The position numbers and the translations under genes were made by a program. DNA of 64,000 nucleotides from Streptomyces rapamycinicus NRRL 5491 (GTDB lineage Bacteria > Actinomycetota > Actinomycetes > Streptomycetales > Streptomycetaceae), in assembly GCF_024298965.1 (NCBI RefSeq), contig NZ_CP085193.1:4154001-4218000 (forward strand), read 5' to 3'. Of the stretch, positions 27,821-36,383 are shown one piece after another. How positions within the stretch are numbered: position 1 is the first letter of the stretch; every line of letters starts with the position of its first letter. Below the pieces are notes generated by a model. It searched no databases, was not told where the DNA came from, and was given only the letters and a program-made list of their open reading frames with translations.

Positions 27821-30568
27821 ATGACACAGTCGTACGAGCTGGAATTCGGCCTCAACGAGTGGCTTGTCGAGGAGCAGCACGAGCGGTATCTCCATGACCC
27901 GGGCTCGGTCGACCAGGCGTGGCGGGACCTCTTCACCTCCTCCGCCCCCGCGACCGACCAAGGGCGTCACGACTCCGGCACGGTGGGTGACCACGCGGTG
28001 AAGGCGGTCCGCGTCGCGGCGCTCATCCACGCGTATCGCGTGCGCGGACATCTGATGGCCGACACCGATCCGCTCACAGCGGAGCGCGGGGGCTCGCATC
28101 CGGAGCTCGACATCATGGCGTTCGGACTCGGCGACGAGGATCTGGAGCGGACGTTCGTGGTCGACGGCTTCGCCGGGCAGGTCACCATGTCCCTTCGCGA
28201 CGTGCTGCGGGTCCTGCGGGAGTCCTACTGCGGGACCGTCGGCACCCAGTACATGCACATCCAGAGCGCCGAGGAGCGTCGCTGGGTCCAGCGGCGGATC
28301 GAATCGCCGCACCCCGGGGCGGACCGCGCCGAACAATTGCAGATCCTCTACCGGCTGGGCGCGGCGGAGGCCCTGGAGACGTTCCTGCACACCAAATACG
28401 TCGGCCAGAAACGGTATTCGCTCGAAGGCGGCGAGTCCGCGATCGTGCTGCTGGACGCCCTGCTGCACCGCTCCATCAGGACCGGGGTGAGGGAAGCCGT
28501 CATCGGTATGGCACACCGCGGCCGGCTCAACGTGCTCGCCAACATCGTCGGCAAGTCCTACGCGGAGATATTCCACGAGTTCGAGGACGCGGTGGACATC
28601 CGGTCGGTCCAGGGATCCGGGGATGTGAAGTACCACCTCGGCGCGGAGGGAACCTATCGCGCCCTGAACGGCGGCACCATCGCCGTCTCCGTCGTGGCGA
28701 ACCCCTCGCATCTGGAGATCGTGGGGCCGGTGGCCCAGGGAGTGGTCCGCGCCAAGCAGGAGATGGCCGCGGACGGTGCCGCCACCTTCCCCGTGCTGCC
28801 CATCGTCGTCCACGGGGATGCCGCGTTCGCCGGTCAGGGTGTGGTCGGCGAGACACTGAACATGTCACAGCTGCCCGGCTACCGCACCGGGGGGACGGTG
28901 CACATCGTCATCAACAACCAACTCGGCTTCACGACCTCACCCGCCTACGGCCGTACGAGCGGCTACGCCACCGATGCGGCACGGACCATCGAAGCCCCGA
29001 TCTTCCACGTCAACGGGGACGACCCCGAGGCCGTCGTCCGCATCGCACGGCTGGCCTTCGACTACCGCCAGGCGTTCCACAAGGACGTGGTCATCGATCT
29101 GATCTGCTACCGGCGCCACGGTCACAGCGAGGTCGACGATCCGTCCATCACGCAGCCGGCGATGTACGACCGCATCGTCGCCAGGCCTTCGGTGCGCAAG
29201 CTGTACGCCGAGGCGCTGATCCGCCGGGGAGACATCAGCGAACGGCAGGTGGAAGGCGCCCTGCGGGACTACCGGGAACGCCTCGAGCATGCCTTCGTCG
29301 AAACCCAGGCCCTGTCGGCCCCCGGCCGCTCCCCGGCACGGGCCGTCCCCGGGGACACCGAGGACACGGCCGTCGCTCCCGCGGATGCCGAGGACACGGC
29401 CGCCCCTCAAGCGCCCACCGCGATCACCGAGGCGACCGCCCGGCACGTGATCGCGGCCCAGACCACTCCGCCGCAGGACTTCACCGTGCACCCGCGCGTA
29501 CTGCCGCAGCTGCGCCGACGTGCCGCGATGCTGGACGCGGGAACGATCGACTGGGCCACCGCGGAAACCCTCGCCATCGGCTCCCTGGTGCTGGACGGGG
29601 TTCCGGTACGGCTGTCCGGGCAGGACTCCCGCCGGGGCACGTTCGGGCAGCGGCACGTCGTGCTCACCGACCGGCACACCGGCGTCGAGTACACACCGCT
29701 GAGCTCCCTCGGCGCCCCGGCCGCTGACTTCGCGCCCTACGACTCGATGCTGTCCGAACTGGCGGCGCTGGCCTTCGAGTACGGCTACTCCCTGGCGCGG
29801 CCCGACGCCCTGGTGCTGTGGGAGGCGCAGTTCGGCGACTTCGCCAACGGCGCCCAGACCGTCGTCGACGAGTACATCGCGTCATCAGAACAGAAATGGG
29901 GGCAGCGCTCCGGGGTGACGCTGCTGCTGCCGCACGGCCTGGAGGGCCAGGGACCGGACCACTCCTCCGGCCGGATCGAGCGGTTCCTCCAACTGTGCGC
30001 GCAGGGGAACATGAGCGTCGCCATGCCGTCCCTGCCCGGCAACTACTTCCACCTGCTCAGGCAGCAAGCGCTCGGTGCGCGCGAACGCAGAAGGCCACTG
30101 GTCGTGTTCACTCCGAAGTCGATGCTGCGGCTGAAGGCGGCCACCTCCACGCTGACGGAGCTCACCACGGGCGGGTTCCGCGCGGTCCTGCCGGACGAGA
30201 CGGCCGACGCCGCCCGCACCGGGCGGGTACTGGTGTGCTCGGGCAAGGTCTTCTACGACCTGGACGCCCACCGGCGAAGCTCGAACCCGCCGGACACCGC
30301 GATCGTCCGCGTGGAGCGTCTCTACCCGTTCCCGGAGCGGGAGCTCGGCGCGGAACTCGCCCGTTTCCCCGCCGGTGCCGAGGTGCGGTGGGTGCAGGAG
30401 GAGCCGGAGAACCAAGGCGCCTGGTCCTTCGTGGGGCCGCGGGTGCGGCGGTCGGCGAACCGTCCCATCGGATGCGTCAGCCGACCCCCGGCGCCGGCCC
30501 CGGCCGTGGGCTCCGCCCGGCGGCACGCCGCCGAGCAGAAGGAACTTGTGGCATCCGCTTTCCGCTGA
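27821..30568 (+). CDS. 2-oxoglutarate dehydrogenase/decarboxylase E1 component, E1-only form
   Basis: 915 residues. The N-terminus (FGLNEWLVEEQHERYLHDPG) is the actinobacterial Kgd leader. The succinyltransferase (E2-like) domain that normally follows it in Kgd is absent, and the chain passes directly to the E1 part (VRVAALIHAYRVRGHLMADT). Thiamine-diphosphate motif: HGDAAFAGQGVVGET followed by VINNQLGFTTSPAY. Active-site blocks: GMAHRGRLNVLANI, YRRHGHSEVDDPS, and in the C-terminal half WEAQFGDFANGAQ and HGLEGQGPDHSS. The expected reaction is decarboxylation of 2-oxoglutarate; without E2 it needs a partner, or yields succinic semialdehyde or a carboligation product. TAGCGT seven bases before the ATG suggests a leaderless start. 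It lies beside dicarboxylate transport genes. Confidence 0.9.
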   Translation: MTQSYELEFGLNEWLVEEQHERYLHDPGSVDQAWRDLFTSSAPATDQGRHDSGTVGDHAVKAVRVAALIHAYRVRGHLMADTDPLTAERGGSHPELDIMAFGLGDEDLERTFVVDGFAGQVTMSLRDVLRVLRESYCGTVGTQYMHIQSAEERRWVQRRIESPHPGADRAEQLQILYRLGAAEALETFLHTKYVGQKRYSLEGGESAIVLLDALLHRSIRTGVREAVIGMAHRGRLNVLANIVGKSYAEIFHEFEDAVDIRSVQGSGDVKYHLGAEGTYRALNGGTIAVSVVANPSHLEIVGPVAQGVVRAKQEMAADGAATFPVLPIVVHGDAAFAGQGVVGETLNMSQLPGYRTGGTVHIVINNQLGFTTSPAYGRTSGYATDAARTIEAPIFHVNGDDPEAVVRIARLAFDYRQAFHKDVVIDLICYRRHGHSEVDDPSITQPAMYDRIVARPSVRKLYAEALIRRGDISERQVEGALRDYRERLEHAFVETQALSAPGRSPARAVPGDTEDTAVAPADAEDTAAPQAPTAITEATARHVIAAQTTPPQDFTVHPRVLPQLRRRAAMLDAGTIDWATAETLAIGSLVLDGVPVRLSGQDSRRGTFGQRHVVLTDRHTGVEYTPLSSLGAPAADFAPYDSMLSELAALAFEYGYSLARPDALVLWEAQFGDFANGAQTVVDEYIASSEQKWGQRSGVTLLLPHGLEGQGPDHSSGRIERFLQLCAQGNMSVAMPSLPGNYFHLLRQQALGARERRRPLVVFTPKSMLRLKAATSTLTELTTGGFRAVLPDETADAARTGRVLVCSGKVFYDLDAHRRSSNPPDTAIVRVERLYPFPERELGAELARFPAGAEVRWVQEEPENQGAWSFVGPRVRRSANRPIGCVSRPPAPAPAVGSARRHAAEQKELVASAFR

Positions 30569-30618
30569 CCACGCGGCCCGCCACGCCACGGGAGGCTGAC
30601 CACGCGGCCCGCCACGCC
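30564..30618. repeat. 24-bp direct repeat (31-bp period) over the E1 gene stop
   Basis: The motif beginning GCTGACCACGCGGCC and ending GCCACGCC occurs at 30564-30587 and again at 30595-30618. The first copy includes the TGA stop codon. Probably a short tandem duplication. Confidence 0.7.
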
Positions 30619-30643
30619 GCCGGAGGGGCCCGGCGCGCCCCGA

Positions 30644-31663
30644 CTACGGCGAGACGGCTTCGGGCGCCGAATGCTCCGCGCCCACGCCGGTCGTGCGGAA
30701 ACTGGTCCGGTACGCACCAGGCGTCACACCCAGGTGCCGTACGAATGCCCTGCGCATCGACTCGGGCGAGCCGAACCCGGTACGCCGCGCCACCACCGCC
30801 ATGGCGTCATCGCCCGTCTCCAGCAGCACCTGGGCGGCCTCCAACCGGACCTGCTCCACATACCGGGCCGGGGTGGTTCCCACCTCTTCGTCGAAGAGCC
30901 GGGTCATGTGACGGACGCTGACGCCCGCCTTGCGTGCCATGGCCGACAGCGTGTGGTTGGTCCCGGGGTTCTCCGCGACCTCGTCCAGCACCCGGCGGAG
31001 CGTCTCCCGACGGGAGTGCGGGACCTGGGAGCGGACGCTGAACTGGGACTGGCTCCCGGGCCGTTGCATGAAGACGACCATGTCCTTGGCGACCGCCCGG
31101 GCGACCTCCGCACCGTAATGATCTTCGACCAGCGCCAGGGAGAGGTCGATGCCCGCGCTGACAGCGGCCGAGGTCATCATTCGCCCGTCCCGCACGAAGA
31201 TGGCGTCCGGTTTGACCCACACGGACGGAAAACGGGAGGCCAGTTGCCGTGAGTGCCGCCAGTGCGTCGTGGCGCGACGCCCGTCCAGCAGTCCGGCCGC
31301 CGCCAGCAGAAACGCCCCCGTGCACACCGACGCCGTACAGCGGGCCTTCTCATGCAGTCGCCGGACGACGTCCAGGAGCGCCTCGTCCTTGATCAGCGTT
31401 TCCCATTCCGGACCGCCCGGGATCACCAGGACGTCGCTCGGCTCACGCACATCATCGACCCGCAGGTCGGCGCCGAGGCGGGTCCCGGCGGAGGTGATCA
31501 CTTCCGCCCCGTCCCCGGACGCGGTCCGCACCCGATAGCGCCCGCCGAACCCGTTCGCCGAGGCGAACACCTCGATGGGGCCGGTCACATCGAGCAGCCG
31601 CACCCCCGGGAAGACGAACACCGTCACGGTGAGCGGGCCCCTCGCTGGGCGCTGGTGGTTCAT
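30644..31663 (-). CDS. GlxA-family regulator (DJ-1/PfpI-like domain plus AraC HTH)
   Basis: 339 residues from the ATG at 31663, with GGAGG six bases upstream. Residues 1-200 form the class I amidotransferase-like domain (VFVFPGVRLLDVTGPIEVF, DVLVIPGGPEWE, TASVCTGAFLLAAAGLL with the nucleophile-elbow Cys). The C-terminal AraC/XylS region (about 220-325) has two helix-turn-helices (LSAMARKAGVSVRHMTRLF, VVARRTGFGSPESMRRAF). GlxA-type proteins regulate amino-acid or amine metabolism in other bacteria; no target is evident. It converges on the E1 gene and is divergent from the chitinase gene, so it could regulate either. Confidence 0.92.
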   Translation of the reverse strand: MNHQRPARGPLTVTVFVFPGVRLLDVTGPIEVFASANGFGGRYRVRTASGDGAEVITSAGTRLGADLRVDDVREPSDVLVIPGGPEWETLIKDEALLDVVRRLHEKARCTASVCTGAFLLAAAGLLDGRRATTHWRHSRQLASRFPSVWVKPDAIFVRDGRMMTSAAVSAGIDLSLALVEDHYGAEVARAVAKDMVVFMQRPGSQSQFSVRSQVPHSRRETLRRVLDEVAENPGTNHTLSAMARKAGVSVRHMTRLFDEEVGTTPARYVEQVRLEAAQVLLETGDDAMAVVARRTGFGSPESMRRAFVRHLGVTPGAYRTSFRTTGVGAEHSAPEAVSP

Positions 31664-31822
31664 CGGTTGCCTCCGGCCGTACGCGGAGGGGGCGGGCGGA
31701 CACCGGCGACCGTTGAGCGCCGGTCGGCGAGCGTTCCAGTTCCAGGACGGATCGGGGGCGCCCCTCCTGCGGTCAGTCTCCGACCGCGGCCACGACCGGG
31801 GCTACGACCGGTGTCCTCCCTG

Positions 31823-31843
31823 CTGGGAGGCGCGTCCTCCCAG
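31823..31843. repeat. 8-bp hairpin in the glxA-like/chitinase gap
   Basis: CTGGGAGG (31823-31830), loop CGCGT, CCTCCCAG (31836-31843). Perfect stem upstream of the palindrome at 31859. Confidence 0.45.
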
Positions 31844-31858
31844 CCGCCCGCGAGCCCG

Positions 31859-31875
31859 ATAGGAAAGTTTCCTAT
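31859..31875. promoter_or_regulatory. 17-bp palindrome upstream of the chitinase gene
   Basis: ATAGGAAA-G-TTTCCTAT is a perfect palindrome 88 bases before the chitinase ATG. A second perfect palindrome, CGACA-TCT-TGTCG, follows at 31877-31889. The A/T-rich sequence stands out from its surroundings. Both are plausible operators. It does not match the DasR site as I know it (ACTGGTCTAGACCAGT). Confidence 0.6.
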
Positions 31876-31962
31876 CCGACATCTTGTCGCGGCCATGCCG
31901 CCTCGCTAGGTTCAGCCTCGCTCGACTTCCTCCCACCCCCCACCCAGGAGGCTCCATCAGCC

Positions 31963-32973
31963 ATGCCTCTTTCCAAGCCGACGCACCGCAGACTCGCCCT
32001 CGCCGCCGCCATCGGCCTGCTCGGCGCGGGCGCCGCCACGGCGGCCACCGCCCAGGCCGCACCGCGGGCGGCGCACCCCGCCGCCGCCCCCAGCGGGCTC
32101 AACGGCCCCTACCTGTACCTGGGTTGGGGCTCCCCGCCCAAGGCCACGGACGTCATGTCGGCCACCGGCACCCAGCAGTTCACGATGGCCTTCATGCTGT
32201 CCGACGGCGGCTGCAACCCCAAGTGGGACGGCTCCCGCGCGCTCACCGGCGGCAACGACCAGTCGACGATCAACTCCATCCGCTCGGCGGGCGGCGATGT
32301 CACCGTCTCCTTCGGCGGCTGGAGCGGTAACAAGCTGGGCGAGAAGTGCTCCTCCGCGTCCGCGCTCGCCGGGGCGTACCAGAAGGTCATCGACGCGTAC
32401 AAGCTCAAGTCGATCGACATCGACATCGAGTCGACCGAGTTCGAGAACGCGACGGTCCGCCAGCGGGTGATCGACGCGCTCAAGACGGTCAAGCAGAAGA
32501 ACAGCGGCATCAAGGTGTACATCACCTTCGGCACCACCACGAGCGGCCCCGACTCCAATGGGAAGGACCTGGTCAAGCGCGGTGCCACCGCCGGGCTCGA
32601 CGTGGACGGCTGGGCGGTCATGCCGTTCGACTTCGGCCAGGGCTCGATCGACATGGCGGCGGCCACCAAGTCCGCGGTGGACGGCCTGAAGAACACGGTG
32701 GCGAGCGCGTACGGCCTCTCCTCCGACGCCGCCTACCGCAAGGTCGGCTTCTCCTCGATGAACGGCAAGACCGATGTCGCGGGCGAGACCATATCCCTGA
32801 ACAACTTCAAGGACATGGTCTCCTACGCCAAGAGCCACCACCTGGCCCGCGTCAGCTTCTGGTCGCTCAACCGCGACCGCAAGTGCGGCTCCGGCACGGA
32901 CGGGGACGCGTGCAGCGGTATCGACCAGGGCACGTACGACTTCACGAAGGCGCTCGCGGGCTACAACGGCTGA
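31963..32973 (+). CDS. secreted chitinase, GH18
   Basis: 336 residues; ATG with AGGAGG upstream at a slightly long spacing. Signal peptide about residues 1-33 (LALAAAIGLLGAGAATAATAQA). Single GH18 domain without a carbohydrate-binding module: LNGPYLYLGWGS, GGDVTVSFGGWSG (the SxGG motif), then LKSIDIDIES with the catalytic Glu. The first Asp of the full DxxDxDxE motif is replaced by Lys, as in some streptomycete GH18 members. LARVSFWSLNRDRKCG forms the last barrel strand. Expected to act outside the cell on chitin or related glycans. The palindrome at 31859 probably controls it. Confidence 0.9.
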   Translation: MPLSKPTHRRLALAAAIGLLGAGAATAATAQAAPRAAHPAAAPSGLNGPYLYLGWGSPPKATDVMSATGTQQFTMAFMLSDGGCNPKWDGSRALTGGNDQSTINSIRSAGGDVTVSFGGWSGNKLGEKCSSASALAGAYQKVIDAYKLKSIDIDIESTEFENATVRQRVIDALKTVKQKNSGIKVYITFGTTTSGPDSNGKDLVKRGATAGLDVDGWAVMPFDFGQGSIDMAAATKSAVDGLKNTVASAYGLSSDAAYRKVGFSSMNGKTDVAGETISLNNFKDMVSYAKSHHLARVSFWSLNRDRKCGSGTDGDACSGIDQGTYDFTKALAGYNG

Positions 32974-32991
32974 CGCCGAACCGGGCCCCAT

Positions 32992-33006
32992 CCGCCCGCC
33001 GGGCGG
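32992..33006. terminator. hairpin after the chitinase gene
   Basis: CCGCCCG (32992-32998), C, CGGGCGG (33000-33006), 18 bases after the stop. Confidence 0.55.
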
Positions 33007-33017
33007 CGTTCGATCAA

Positions 33018-33069
33018 GTGACCATCCAGGTCACGGGGATTGACCTTCCGTTGAAGCCGACCTTACGGT
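33018..33069 (+). promoter_or_regulatory. promoter and operator of the sugar ABC operon
   Basis: An inverted repeat GTGACC-ATCCA-GGTCAC (33018-33034) lies just upstream of TTGACC (33040-33045). An 18-base spacer then leads to TACGGT (33064-33069). This matches a housekeeping-type -35/-10 pair with a regulator site immediately before it. Confidence 0.6.
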
Positions 33070-33109
33070 CAGCCCGCAGCCCACAGAGGCCAGCAAGGAG
33101 GTCGTGCCC

Positions 33110-34486
33110 GTGCGCCCCACCGCCCCACTGATCCTCGCCGCCACCCTCGCCGCCACCGCCGGACTCACATCCTGCGGTGGCGGTTCGGGCAGCGACCCGG
33201 ACACCGTCAAGGTCGCCTACAACCGCTCCACCGACAACAAGATCCGCTTCAAGGACAACCATCTGGCCGAGGTCAAGAAGCAGTTCGAGAAGGCCAACCC
33301 CGGCAAGAAGGTCAAGCTGATCCCGATCCAGGCGCAGGACAACGACTACGCCACCAAGGTCCAGCAGATGATGCGGTCCCCGAAGACCGCCCCTGACCTG
33401 GTCTACGAGGACACCTTCCGGATCAACTCCGACATCAAGGCGGGCTATCTGCGCCCCCTCGACGACTATCTGGACAAATGGAAGACCTGGGACCAGTTCG
33501 TCGACACCGCCAAGGCCGCGGCCAAGGCCGAGGACGGCAAGACGTACGGCGTCCCGGACGGCACCGACACCCGCGGCCTGTGGTTCAACAAGAAGATCTT
33601 CGCCAAGGCCGGGCTGCCCGCCGACTGGTCGCCCAAGAACTGGAACGAGATCCTCGAAGCGGCGCGCACGATCAAGAAGAAGGTCCCCGGCGTCACCCCG
33701 CTCAACGTCTACACCGGCAAGGCCCCGGGCGAGACCTCCGTGATGCAGGGCTTCGAGATGCTGCTGTACGGCACGGGCGAGGCGGGCGGGAACCCGCTCT
33801 ACGATCCCGGCGCCAAGAAGTGGGTCACCGGCGGCAAGGGGTTCAGCGACGCCCTCGGCTTCCTCAAGACCGTCTACTCGCAGAAGCTGGGCCCGGACAT
33901 CTCCGACGCCCTCGACCCCAACGTGGGCACCACCGTCTTCAGCGAATGGCTCCCCGAGGGCAAGCTGGCCATCGCCCTCGACGGCTCCTGGCTCGGCCAG
34001 AACTGGCTGAAGACCGGCGGCAAGCCCTGGCCCGAGTGGTCCAAGACCCTCGGCCAGGCCCCGATGCCCACACAGCACGGCCAGGCGCCCGGCAAGGTCA
34101 GCATGTCCGGCGGCTGGACGTGGGCGATCACCGCGAAGTCCAAGAACCCGGATCTGGCCTGGAAGTTCATCGAGCGGCTCCAGACCAAGGACAACGCGGT
34201 CACCTGGGACATCGTCGACGCGCAGATCGCGGTCCGTAAGGACGTCGCACAGGACCCGAAGTACACCTCGTCCATGCCCGGGATCACCTTCTTCACGGGC
34301 CTGGTGAAGAACACCCACTACCGCCCCACCACCCCCGTCTATCCGCAGGTCTCCACGGCGATCGGCGAGGCGATGGAGGCGGCGACCACGGGTGACACCT
34401 CACCGGAGAAGGCCGCGAAGTCCTACGACGACCAGCTGAAGTCCATCGCCGACGGCGCCACGGTGGCGGCGGGCGGCCAGGGCTGA
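33110..34486 (+). CDS. sugar ABC transporter substrate-binding lipoprotein
   Basis: 458 residues from a GTG at 33110, with AAGGAGG eight bases upstream (a GTG at 33104 lies too close to it). Lipoprotein signal with lipobox LTSC (the Cys near residue 21), then Gly/Ser-rich linker and an extracellular solute-binding family 1 domain: VKVAYNRSTDNKIRFKDN, APDLVYEDTFRINSDIKAGY, YGVPDGTDTRGLWFNKKIF, MSGGWTWAITAKSKNPDLAW. It binds a mono- or oligosaccharide; which one cannot be read from sequence. Followed 13 bases later by the MalF-type permease. No ATPase gene is present, as expected for streptomycete sugar importers that share MsiK. Confidence 0.92.
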   Translation: MRPTAPLILAATLAATAGLTSCGGGSGSDPDTVKVAYNRSTDNKIRFKDNHLAEVKKQFEKANPGKKVKLIPIQAQDNDYATKVQQMMRSPKTAPDLVYEDTFRINSDIKAGYLRPLDDYLDKWKTWDQFVDTAKAAAKAEDGKTYGVPDGTDTRGLWFNKKIFAKAGLPADWSPKNWNEILEAARTIKKKVPGVTPLNVYTGKAPGETSVMQGFEMLLYGTGEAGGNPLYDPGAKKWVTGGKGFSDALGFLKTVYSQKLGPDISDALDPNVGTTVFSEWLPEGKLAIALDGSWLGQNWLKTGGKPWPEWSKTLGQAPMPTQHGQAPGKVSMSGGWTWAITAKSKNPDLAWKFIERLQTKDNAVTWDIVDAQIAVRKDVAQDPKYTSSMPGITFFTGLVKNTHYRPTTPVYPQVSTAIGEAMEAATTGDTSPEKAAKSYDDQLKSIADGATVAAGGQG

Positions 34487-34499
34487 GGGCCGACCCCCG

Positions 34500-35417
34500 A
34501 TGGCAACCGCGACCAAGGTGGCGGCGGCCCCGACGGAGACCCCGGCCCGGCCGGGCCCCCGTCGCGGCCGCCCCCTGCGCTGGCTCCCGCTCGCCCCCGC
34601 CACCGTCATGCTGCTGCTCTTCCTCGGTGGCCCGATCGCCTACTGCGTCTATATCGCCTTCACGAACATGCAGCTCACGGGCGCGTCCTCCACGGACTTC
34701 GTGGGCCTGGACAACTTCCAGCGCGCCTTCGGGGACGACGACTTCCGCAACGCGGTCGTCCTCACCCTCGTCTTCACCCTCCTCTCCTCCCTCGTCGGCC
34801 AGAACACCCTCGGCCTGGCCCTGGCCGCCCTGATGCAGCGCGCCTCCCGGCCGGTGCGGACACTGACCGGCTCGATCGTCATCGCGGCCTGGGTCGTCCC
34901 CGAGATCGTGGCGGGCTTCCTGCTGTACGCGTTCTTCCGCCGTGAGGGCACGCTCAACGCGCTGCTGGACTGGCTGGGCCTGCCGTCCCAGAACTGGCTC
35001 TACACCCTGCCCATCCTCGCCGTCTCCTTCGCCAACGTCTGGCGCGGCACAGCCTTCTCGATGCTCGTCTACTCCGCCGCGCTGTCCGAGATCCCCAAGG
35101 AGATCACCGAGGCGGCGGAGGTCGACGGCGCCGGCGGCCTCGGCCGCTTCTGGCACATCACCCTGCCGATGATCCGCCGCTCCATCGGCACCAATCTGAT
35201 GCTGAACACCCTCCAGACGCTGTCGGTGTTCGGCCTCATCTGGGCCATGACCCGAGGCGGCCCCGGAAACCGCAGCCAGACCCTCCCGGTCTTCATGTAC
35301 GACCAGGCGTTCAACAAGTCCCTGATCGGCTACGGCACGGCGGTGGCACTGCTGTTGCTGCTGGTGGGCGCGGTGTTCTCGGTGGTGTATCTGCGGCTGA
35401 TGCGCGAGGAGGTCTGA
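34500..35417 (+). CDS. sugar ABC transporter permease, MalF type
   Basis: 305 residues, six predicted helices (first: TVMLLLFLGGPIAYCVYIAF). The EAA loop is EITEAAEVDGAGGLGRFWHI followed by TLP. It pairs with the binding protein upstream. The gene ends in MREEV followed by TGA, and this end contains AGGAGGTC, a perfect ribosome-binding sequence that in an intact operon would serve the next permease gene. Here it is orphaned because a convergent TetR gene follows. The apparent MalG partner is at 47530. Start at ATG 34500 has only a weak GAGGG upstream, so coupling to the binding-protein gene is likely. Confidence 0.92.
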   Translation: MATATKVAAAPTETPARPGPRRGRPLRWLPLAPATVMLLLFLGGPIAYCVYIAFTNMQLTGASSTDFVGLDNFQRAFGDDDFRNAVVLTLVFTLLSSLVGQNTLGLALAALMQRASRPVRTLTGSIVIAAWVVPEIVAGFLLYAFFRREGTLNALLDWLGLPSQNWLYTLPILAVSFANVWRGTAFSMLVYSAALSEIPKEITEAAEVDGAGGLGRFWHITLPMIRRSIGTNLMLNTLQTLSVFGLIWAMTRGGPGNRSQTLPVFMYDQAFNKSLIGYGTAVALLLLLVGAVFSVVYLRLMREEV

Positions 35418-35474
35418 GCCCCTCCGTCGGCACGCCGAGGCCGGGCCCGGGTACGAACGGTCACGGGCAGGCGG

Positions 35475-36293
35475 TCAGCCACTGGCGCGGGTGCGCCGCC
35501 GGTATGCCTTCTGTCTGCATGCCGCCCCGCAGAACCGCGCGGGGCGGCCCGCGCGGCTGGTGCGATCGCCGGGCAGCGGGCCACCGCACATTCCGCAACG
35601 ATCCATTTCGTCACGCGTAACGGCGGCTCCACCGCGCACCTCCTCCGTTACGTTATGGGATTTCGTTACGGCACGCTCCGCCCGCAGTCCGTCGCACATC
35701 ACCGCCGTCAGCACCCCGGCGCCGGGGCCGCGCCCCTGCTCCATGGCCGCACACCCCGCCACCAGCGCCCGCACGTCCGACACCTCGACATCCGCCCTGA
35801 CCGCCCCGGCCTCCTGGGAACGCCGGAGCAGTACACTCAGCACGTCACCGAACTCGTGCCCGGCACCGGCCGCCGTCGCGTCGGGGACGCGGCCGGGCGC
35901 CTCCCGGGCGAAGGCCTCGCACAGCGCACGGTTGAGCGACGCCTCGCCGACCACGCGCTCCAGGAAGCCGAAGAACGCCGCCCCCGGGTCCTCCGCCACG
36001 GCCAACTCCCACCCCTCGGTGACGAACCGCTCCACGCTGTCAGCGATCACCGCTTCGAAAAGGTCTTCCTTGGAGGGGAAGTGGCGGTACACCGTCCCGG
36101 CGCCCACCCCGGCCCGCGCGGCGATGGCGCCGAGCGGCGCCATGCGGCCCTCCGCCGCGAACGAGGCCCTGGCCGCGGCCAGCACCCGCGCCCTGTTCCG
36201 CCGCGCGTCGGCGCGCGAGGGCAGCACGCCCGGGGGCAACCCCTCCGGAGACAGCCCTTCCCCCTCTGCCGCGCCGTGCGCCGCTTCCCTCAT
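35475..36293 (-). CDS. TetR-family regulator with a C-terminal zinc-finger-like tail
   Basis: 272 residues from the ATG at 36293, preceded by GGGAGACGGAGACG. The N-terminal TetR helix-turn-helix is clear (RVLAAARASFAAEGRMAPLG, AIAARAGVGAGTVYRHFPSK, EDLFEAVI). The ligand domain follows (SetR/TetR_C-like, residues 105-215). The last ~45 residues (MDRCGMCGGPLPGD ... RFCGAACRQKAYRRR) form a C-x2-C/C-x3-C cluster with a basic tail, like stand-alone small zinc-binding proteins of actinomycetes. This is a fusion, since no stop separates the parts. Divergent from the NmrA-like gene, with repeats between, so it probably represses that gene and itself. Confidence 0.88.
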   Translation of the reverse strand: MREAAHGAAEGEGLSPEGLPPGVLPSRADARRNRARVLAAARASFAAEGRMAPLGAIAARAGVGAGTVYRHFPSKEDLFEAVIADSVERFVTEGWELAVAEDPGAAFFGFLERVVGEASLNRALCEAFAREAPGRVPDATAAGAGHEFGDVLSVLLRRSQEAGAVRADVEVSDVRALVAGCAAMEQGRGPGAGVLTAVMCDGLRAERAVTKSHNVTEEVRGGAAVTRDEMDRCGMCGGPLPGDRTSRAGRPARFCGAACRQKAYRRRTRASG

Positions 36294-36310
36294 CGTCTCC
36301 GTCTCCCTGA

Positions 36311-36351
36311 TTGACAAGCGGGTCAGCCATTCCGGTACGTTAACCGGGTCA
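36311..36351. promoter_or_regulatory. divergent TetR/NmrA control region
   Basis: TTGACA (36311-36316) and TACGTT (36336-36341) form a possible rightward promoter with a 19-base spacer. CCGGT-N6-ACCGG (36332-36347) is an inverted repeat over the -10 region, and CGGGTCA occurs twice (36319-36325, 36345-36351). A good candidate operator for the TetR protein encoded at 35475. Confidence 0.5.
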
Positions 36352-36383
36352 CTCGTTCCGATTCTACTCGGGAGCCCTCCACC

